Assembly (NCBI RefSeq): GCF_032401055.1
Contig: NZ_CP135529.1
Span: forward strand, 2,728,001 to 2,792,000
DNA length: 64,000 nt
Direction: 5' to 3'
Source of the DNA: Tardiphaga sp. 709
GTDB taxonomy: Bacteria; Pseudomonadota; Alphaproteobacteria; Rhizobiales; Xanthobacteraceae
A program made the translations under genes and the position numbers. Below are positions 60,527-64,000 of the stretch, piece by piece. The notes beneath the pieces are model-generated. The model did not search any database, was not told the DNA's origin, and saw nothing but the letters and a program-made list of their open reading frames with translations. Every line of letters starts with the position of its first letter. Within the stretch, counting starts at the first letter, position 1.

Positions 60527-62287
60527 CTAGGCTGCGCGAACAGAGTTGAGGAACCGCGCGACTTCGACCTTTAGCCGCGCGCCGTCCGACGACAGCGACT
60601 GTGCTGCCGAAAGAACCTGCGACGAGGCCGATCCAGTCTCGCCGGCGCCGCGCTGCACATCCGTAATGTTGGACGAGACCTGCTGGGTGCCATGCGCGGC
60701 TTGCTGCACGTTGCGGGAAATCTCCTGGGTGGCGGCACCCTGCTCTTCGACGGCCGAAGCAATCGTGGACGAAATTTCCGACATTCGGCCGATGGTGACG
60801 CCGATCTCGCGGATGGCGCTGACCGATTCGTCCGTGGCAGACTGAATGCTGCCGATCTGCATGCTGATCTCGCCGGTCGCCTTGGCGGTCTGTTCTGCGA
60901 GCATCTTCACCTCGGCCGCCACCACCGCGAAGCCACGGCCGGCTTCACCGGCGCGGGCGGCTTCGATGGTCGCATTGAGCGCCAGAAGGTTGGTCTGCCC
61001 GGCGATGCTATTGATCAGCTCAACCACGTCGCCGATACGGCTGGCCGCCTTGGATAGCTCGCCGACACGGTCGTTGGTCTTCTGGGCCTGCTGCACGGCC
61101 TCACTGGCGATGCGCGCAGATTCCTGAACCTGGCGGCTGATCTCGTTGACCGATGACGCCATTTCCTCGGTCGCCGATGCCACGGATTGTACGTTCGTCG
61201 AGGCCTCTTCCGAAGCGGCTGCCACCATGGTGGTCAAATGCTGCGAACGCTCTGCTGACGACGTCAGCGTGCCCGCCGACGCTTCGAGTTCGGTCGATGC
61301 CGACGACACTGTTTCGACGATCTCGCCGACCGCGCTCTCAAAATCGTTCGCCAGCTTGATCATCTCGCGCTTGCGCTGCTCGGCGGCGATCTGCTCCTGC
61401 TGCTTTTGAGCATCGGCTTCGGCGCGGGCGCGCTCCTGTGCCTTGACCTTGAACTTCTCCACGGCGCCAGCGACGTCGCCGATCTCGTCCTTGCGGCCCA
61501 AGCCCGGCAACACCACGTCGAAATTACCCTCGGCGAGTTCTTCCATCGAACGGCTCAGCGCGCGCATCGGGCGCCCGATGGTGAACACCGAGAACACGCA
61601 GGTCCCGATCAGCATCAGGGCGACCACACCACCGAGAATCAGCGAGTCTCGCTCGGTCGCAGCGGCCTCGTTCGCCGCGGCGGTCGTCTGCTGCTCGACC
61701 TTCTCCTTAGCCAGATTGACGATCGTATCGGCCAGCTTGTCGAGTTCTGCACTCATGGGTAGCAGCACATCGGTGCGGAGCTTCACGATCTCCGCACCCA
61801 GTGTGGTGATGCGCGCGGAGGCATCCGCAGACAATTCGCCAGCTTCGTTGCGCGTCGCCTGCAGATTCAAGATATCTGTGCGGATTACACCGATCTTGTC
61901 GCCGCCCTTACCGAGGGTCGTCATCATGTCGAGGAATTTGCCGATGCGCTCGCGCTCGTCCGGTGCTGTCGCAAGCTTGAGCATCTGAGCCGAAAATTTA
62001 AGGCCAGCGGTCGTACGCGCCGTGAAATAGTCGGCGGCCTTCTGGACATCGGCCACTTTCGTTGCACCGAGGAAGTCACGCACGCCGATCTGCATGCCCC
62101 GGAACGAGGCCTTGGCCTCGGCAGCGTTCAGCGCAATGCCCTGATAGACGCCGGCCGCCCGGTATGACTGGCGAACGCCTGCGCTTCCCATCGTCTGCAT
62201 ATAGATCATGACACCGAGGAGAATGATGCCGAGCCCGGACGCGATCGCGAGCTTGGTGCCGATACGCAGATTCTGGATGAAGGCCAT
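60527..62287 (-). CDS. Methyl-accepting chemotaxis protein 4 (HBM-like sensor)
   Basis: 586 residues. Helix one ([20 protein letters not shown]), a longer periplasmic helical domain (~30-205) that resembles helical bimodular sensors, helix two ([20 protein letters not shown]), HAMP with [20 protein letters not shown], a Glu/Gln-rich coil, then the hairpin. It belongs to a different subfamily from receptors 1-3: the HAMP and coil differ, but the tip [20 protein letters not shown] is the same. It ends [14 protein letters not shown] precedes ATG 62287. Confidence 0.95.
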   Translation of the reverse strand: MAFIQNLRIGTKLAIASGLGIILLGVMIYMQTMGSAGVRQSYRAAGVYQGIALNAAEAKASFRGMQIGVRDFLGATKVADVQKAADYFTARTTAGLKFSAQMLKLATAPDERERIGKFLDMMTTLGKGGDKIGVIRTDILNLQATRNEAGELSADASARITTLGAEIVKLRTDVLLPMSAELDKLADTIVNLAKEKVEQQTTAAANEAAATERDSLILGGVVALMLIGTCVFSVFTIGRPMRALSRSMEELAEGNFDVVLPGLGRKDEIGDVAGAVEKFKVKAQERARAEADAQKQQEQIAAEQRKREMIKLANDFESAVGEIVETVSSASTELEASAGTLTSSAERSQHLTTMVAAASEEASTNVQSVASATEEMASSVNEISRQVQESARIASEAVQQAQKTNDRVGELSKAASRIGDVVELINSIAGQTNLLALNATIEAARAGEAGRGFAVVAAEVKMLAEQTAKATGEISMQIGSIQSATDESVSAIREIGVTIGRMSEISSTIASAVEEQGAATQEISRNVQQAAHGTQQVSSNITDVQRGAGETGSASSQVLSAAQSLSSDGARLKVEVARFLNSVRAA

Positions 62288-62814
62288 GACAGTCCCTGGG
62301 AATGAAGCGGTAGAAAAATGAGTCGGGTCGTCCTTCGCCGGACAGAGTCCGGCGTCGCGTGAAATGGTCGAATGCTAAGCGGTTGTCATTTTTGGCGCAG
62401 CCCGGCGGCAATCCGACGGGCACGCGAAGCTTGGCGTGAGCCGATCCTGAACGAGAAACGTCATCGGCTCATATGAGCGGGCGACACATTCGATGATCGA
62501 TCAAATCACCTGCTCATGGCAGGAACCTACCACCGCGCTTCTGACACAAACGTTAACGCACCGATGATGCGATCACTCAAATTGAGCCGGCATAGCAATG
62601 GCCATCGAGCAATTCGGACTTTCAGACAGCGATGGGGTCCGAGTTCAGGCATCAGAGGTCCTGAACTAACGATCTAAAATTGCACTATCACCGTGCAATA
62701 CCCTGCACGGGATATTTCGAGACCCAGAGTTGTGTCGAAGCGTACAGCGGCTTGAGTGGCGGTGTGCGGAGTACGCACCGTTACTCAAGCCGGTGAATTG
62801 CGATGTTGGAGAAC
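62288..62814. other. 527-base region between chemoreceptors 5 and 4
   Basis: Promoter region of receptor 4 and 3' flank of receptor 5. Besides the terminator at 62749-62791 it holds a 7-bp dyad CCGTGCA (62691-62697 with 62704-62710), a TTCAGG/CCTGAA dyad near 62644-62664 and the palindrome GTTAAC near 62551. No gene was seen. Confidence 0.5.
62749..62791 (-). terminator. Terminator of chemoreceptor 5
   Basis: GGCTTGAGT pairs with 62783-62791 (9 bp) and encloses a second stem CGGTGTGCG/CGCACCG. Located 23 bases after the stop codon; no clear T run. Confidence 0.6.
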
Positions 62815-64000
62815 TCAGGCCGCGCGGACCGAGTTCAGGAAGCGACTGACTTCATGCTTCAGACGGCTGCTGTCTAACGAGAGCGACTGCGCTGCCGACA
62901 GCACCTGAGACGACGCGCCGCCAGTCTCGCTCGCGCCGCGCTGCACATCGATGATGTTGGACGAGACCTGCATCGTGCCTTGCGCGGCCTGTTGCACGTT
63001 ACGGGAAATCTCCTGCGTCGCCGCGCTCTGCTCTTCGACAGCCGAAGCGATCGTGGACGCGATCTCCGACATCTTGCCGATGGTCGCGCCGATCTCGCGG
63101 ATCGCCGAGACGGAATCATCGGTCGCAGTCTGGATGCTCGCGATCTGCTGGCTGATCTCGCCGGTGGCCTTGGCGGTCTGCTCGGCGAGCGCCTTCACCT
63201 CGGACGCGACCACTGCGAAGCCGCGGCCGGCATCGCCGGCACGTGCCGCCTCGATGGTGGCATTGAGCGCCAGCAGGTTGGTCTGCCCCGCAATGGTGTT
63301 GATCAATTCGACCACCGCGCCAATGCGGCCGGCAGCTTTCGACAACTCGCCGACGCGATCATTGGTCTTCTGGGCCTGGTCCACGGCCTCATTGGCAATA
63401 CGTGCGGATTCCTGGACCTGACGACCGATCTCGCTGATGGACGACGCCATTTCCTCAGTCGCAGACGCCACCGATTGCACATTGGTGGAGGCTTCTTCCG
63501 ATGCCGCGGCGACGACCGTGGTGAGCTGCTGCGACCGATCCGCGGTCGATGTCAGCGTGCTGGCCGATGTCTCCAGTTCGGTCGACGCGGACGACACTGC
63601 CTCGACGATTTCACCGACCGTACCTTCGAAATCGTCGGCCAGCCGGATCATGTCCTGCTTGCGTTGAAGGGCCGCCTCTTGATCCTGGGTGATCCGCGCC
63701 TCGGCTTCCGCCTGGGCTTTCTCTTCCGCCTTGACCTTGAAGGTCTCGACGGCCTGCGCCATGTCGCCGACCTCGTCTTTGCGGCCGAGCCCCGGCAGTA
63801 CCACGCCGAAATTACCCTCGGCGAGCTGCTTCATGCCCGCCGTCAGACCCGACAGTGGCCCGATGATTCCGCGCGCGATCAAGAACGCAATCAGCAGACC
63901 GGTGATGGTCGCCCCACCGGCCACGATCTGCTGCAGCGTGATCGTGCCGGAAATGCGCTGCTCATTGGCTGTCGTTGCGCTAACGACCTCCTGCTGGATC
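62815..64000 (-). CDS. Methyl-accepting chemotaxis protein 5 (N-terminus outside window)
   Basis: The frame stays open to the window edge (codon boundary at 63999), so the gene continues upstream; the Val/GTG at 63924 is internal, inside the second membrane helix ([20 protein letters not shown]). Visible are HAMP with [20 protein letters not shown], the same coil type as receptor 4, and a full signalling hairpin with tip [20 protein letters not shown] and end RFLNSVRAA. It belongs with receptor 4 rather than with 1-3. The sensory domain cannot be described. Confidence 0.93.
   Translation of the reverse strand, partial: IQQEVVSATTANEQRISGTITLQQIVAGGATITGLLIAFLIARGIIGPLSGLTAGMKQLAEGNFGVVLPGLGRKDEVGDMAQAVETFKVKAEEKAQAEAEARITQDQEAALQRKQDMIRLADDFEGTVGEIVEAVSSASTELETSASTLTSTADRSQQLTTVVAAASEEASTNVQSVASATEEMASSISEIGRQVQESARIANEAVDQAQKTNDRVGELSKAAGRIGAVVELINTIAGQTNLLALNATIEAARAGDAGRGFAVVASEVKALAEQTAKATGEISQQIASIQTATDDSVSAIREIGATIGKMSEIASTIASAVEEQSAATQEISRNVQQAAQGTMQVSSNIIDVQRGASETGGASSQVLSAAQSLSLDSSRLKHEVSRFLNSVRAA

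Noticed and set aside
1-64000. Mobile elements, prophage, CRISPR arrays, tRNA or rRNA genes
   Set aside because: No transposase, integrase, phage genes, spaced direct repeats, tRNA-like cloverleaf or rRNA sequence was found by eye; a tRNAscan and a repeat search would be decisive.

Overview
The window reads as a chromosomal segment of an alphaproteobacterium of the Bradyrhizobium/Rhodopseudomonas/Afipia group (Nitrobacteraceae). This rests on recognised protein families and local gene order (GapR-like - DUF1244 - DUF1036 - pyruvate kinase; rpmJ beside a TPR protein; DUF3311 plus a sodium:solute symporter; a run of chemoreceptors ending in VRAA), on high GC, and on many short GC-rich palindromic intergenic repeats. 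No search was run, so the genus is inference. I saw no rRNA, tRNA, CRISPR array, insertion sequence, prophage or plasmid function.

Layout. 1-10.4 kb is mostly housekeeping: the 3' end of a probable D-Ala-D-Ala carboxypeptidase, GapR-like protein, DUF1244, DUF1036, pyk, an OsmC protein, a membrane-anchored hydrolase, DUF3750, a large MscS channel, a TPR protein and rpmJ. 10.6-14.5 kb looks like a catabolic divergon: an orphan Bug-type binding protein and two complementary MaoC hydratases run leftward, and an IclR regulator and an amidohydrolase run rightward; a near-palindrome lies between them. 14.4-17.1 kb holds an O-antigen-ligase-like protein, a GT25 glycosyltransferase and a YbaK-type deacylase. 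18.1-21.9 kb is a FadR-type regulator with a TRAP transporter operon; the same 14-nt motif precedes both units.

22-36.8 kb is a mix: a hydrolase-OsmC fusion, DUF445, a dihydroorotase-like enzyme with an altered metal motif, YgfZ, Tag, an HD hydrolase, a phosphatase, a DUF2339 membrane protein, a Baeyer-Villiger-type monooxygenase and a PoxB-like thiamine diphosphate enzyme. 36.9-41.1 kb is an ABC importer plus amidase behind a sequence that matches the sigma-54 -24/-12 consensus; this suggests nitrogen-regulated uptake and breakdown of an amide-type compound. 41-54.8 kb carries a cupin, CsbD, TrhO/SlyX, an acyl-CoA synthetase, an S9 peptidase, hemC, a carboxylate symporter, an Old Yellow Enzyme, a Gly-rich exported peptide and an isolated NodU/CmcH-type carbamoyltransferase.

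54.8-64.0 kb is a tandem array of five chemoreceptors, all on the minus strand; the last is cut by the window edge. Three are close paralogues whose cytoplasmic halves are almost identical while their sensory domains differ. Two of them share a promoter-like box, and a short stem-loop sits directly before the ribosome binding site.

The most useful leads are the sigma-54 ABC-amidase operon, the repeated operator of the FadR/TRAP pair, and the chemoreceptor array with its conserved leaders. None is proven from sequence alone.
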